A DNA stretch of 6,085 nt from NCBI GenBank assembly GCA_002784505.1, contig PFLF01000042.1, forward strand, positions 21,552-27,636. The letters are read 5' to 3'. A program made the position numbers and the translations under genes. Numbering within the stretch: the stretch's first letter is position 1; each line of letters starts with the position of its first letter. Under the pieces are notes generated by a model. That model did no database searches. It worked only from the letters and a program-made list of their open reading frames with translations, and had not been told where the DNA came from. This stretch comes from Candidatus Roizmanbacteria bacterium CG_4_10_14_0_8_um_filter_39_9. Lineage in GTDB: Bacteria; Patescibacteriota; Microgenomatia; UBA1406; GWC2-37-13. Below are positions 5,445-6,085 of the stretch, piece by piece.

Positions 5445-6085
5445 ATGCGGGGAAAAGATAGAATAAATGTTGATCCTTGGCCGACCATTGACTCTACCCG
5501 TACTATAATGCCATATTCATCGCAGATTTGTTTGACCAGGCTGAGTCCCAGCCCATATCCCTGACTTCGTCTGGCCTTGTTTGAACGATAAAATCGGTCA
5601 AAAATATGCTCCCTATCTTTTGGATCAATTCCCGGGCCCGTATCTTTAACCCTTACCTCCCATAAACTATTTTCCGTTTCTCGCGATGAAACAATAACGA
5701 CTGACTTCTCAGGCGAATATTTTATTGCATTTGAGATGATATTTGAAAAAACTATTTGAGCATATTCAAGGGGAAGGGGAATAATGATGGGGAGCTTGTT
5801 GTCGTTCTGGAGGGCTATTTGCTTGGAAAACAATTCAGGGTAAAGCTTTTTTTGTATGGTCTCCATAAGCAGGTTGATTTTAATTTGGCCTTTTGGCATT
5901 GCACCCTCCCTGACTTTTCCTAAAAGCAGTAATTTTTCAATCAGATTATCAATTTCCAGTATGTCCTGTTTGACAAGGTCCATTTCGGATCTTCGAATTT
6001 CCGTCTGGAGAAGCGCAATGTCAATTGAGCTTAAAGCTCGGGTAAGGGGAGTCTTCAGTTCATGAGAAGCATTTGCAATAAACTC
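5441..6085 (-). CDS. Sensor histidine kinase, C-terminal part (5' end beyond window)
   Basis: This is the catalytic half of a two-component membrane sensor kinase, which autophosphorylates on histidine and passes the phosphate to a response regulator. The frame is open to the right edge and 214 residues are visible. They begin inside the HisKA dimerisation domain with the H-box FIANASHELKTPLTRAL, where the phospho-accepting His is residue 8 (codon 6062-6064). The HATPase_c domain follows: N-box NIISNAIKYS (about 115-124), G1 box DTGPGID (148-154), F-box FDRFYR (162-167) and G2 box GYGLGLSLV (176-184), ending GSTFILSFPRI. All the ATP-binding and catalytic boxes are intact, so the kinase should be active. 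The Met at 5983 lies after the H-box and is internal, not the start. The sensor region and true start are outside the window, so the signal cannot be inferred. The stop overlaps the next gene's ATG by 4 nt, indicating co-translation with the MFS transporter. The family call is certain; the subfamily is not. Confidence 0.96.
   Translation of the reverse strand, partial: EFIANASHELKTPLTRALSSIDIALLQTEIRRSEMDLVKQDILEIDNLIEKLLLLGKVREGAMPKGQIKINLLMETIQKKLYPELFSKQIALQNDNKLPIIIPLPLEYAQIVFSNIISNAIKYSPEKSVVIVSSRETENSLWEVRVKDTGPGIDPKDREHIFDRFYRSNKARRSQGYGLGLSLVKQICDEYGIIVRVESMVGQGSTFILSFPRI

Noticed and set aside
5981..5983. ATG at 5983 as the start of the kinase
   Set aside because: The frame continues upstream to the window edge and encodes the H-box with the phospho-accepting His, so this Met is internal.

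Overview
The window is an AT-rich stretch in which all five recognisable genes lie on the minus strand and are packed almost without gaps. In transcription order (right to left) they are: a sensor histidine kinase cut by the right edge (5441-6085), a TetA-like major facilitator superfamily (MFS) drug/H+ antiporter (4284-5444), a soluble family 2 glycosyltransferase of the dolichyl/polyprenyl-phosphate-sugar synthase type (3512-4261), a 732-residue YfhO-like multi-membrane protein (1317-3515) and a GT39/ArnT-like membrane glycosyltransferase (15-1283). No gap between genes exceeds 33 nt. No rRNA, tRNA, CRISPR array, transposase or phage gene was seen.

Organism: the best guess is a Patescibacteria/CPR bacterium, perhaps of the Microgenomates group. 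The reasons are the compact AT-rich same-strand layout, the scarcity of clear Shine-Dalgarno sequences, the set of polyprenyl-type glycosyltransferases, and two hallmarks I associate with such genomes from memory: the palindrome CCTGCCTGCCGGCAGGCAGG and AT-rich 'CAAATTACAAATT' tracts. Four of the five genes end in TGA, so the UGA=glycine code of Gracilibacteria and Absconditabacteria does not apply. The lineage is an inference; no marker gene is present.

How the genes work together: the kinase and the MFS transporter share an ATGA stop/start overlap, which suggests a signal-responsive efflux pair, with a response regulator probably just outside the right edge. After a 22-nt gap holding a perfect extended -10 sequence comes a glycosylation block. 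The GT2 would load a sugar onto a polyprenyl phosphate in the cytoplasm, and two membrane proteins of the GT-C type (YfhO-like and GT39-like) would use such donors on the outer face. GT2 and YfhO-like genes also overlap by ATGA. The arrangement recalls the CsbB/YfhO pair of Bacillus, although no flippase gene is visible.

The most unusual feature is a repeat present twice. One copy (4053-4107) lies inside the GT2 reading frame and adds about 16-18 lysine/asparagine/glutamine-rich residues to the protein. The other (1266-1334) spans the YfhO-like/GT39 junction, where it supplies the stop codon of one gene and the start codon of the next. That copy is split by a perfect palindrome. The AT-rich flanks match the unsplit copy at nearly equal length, as expected if the palindrome is a separate nested element.
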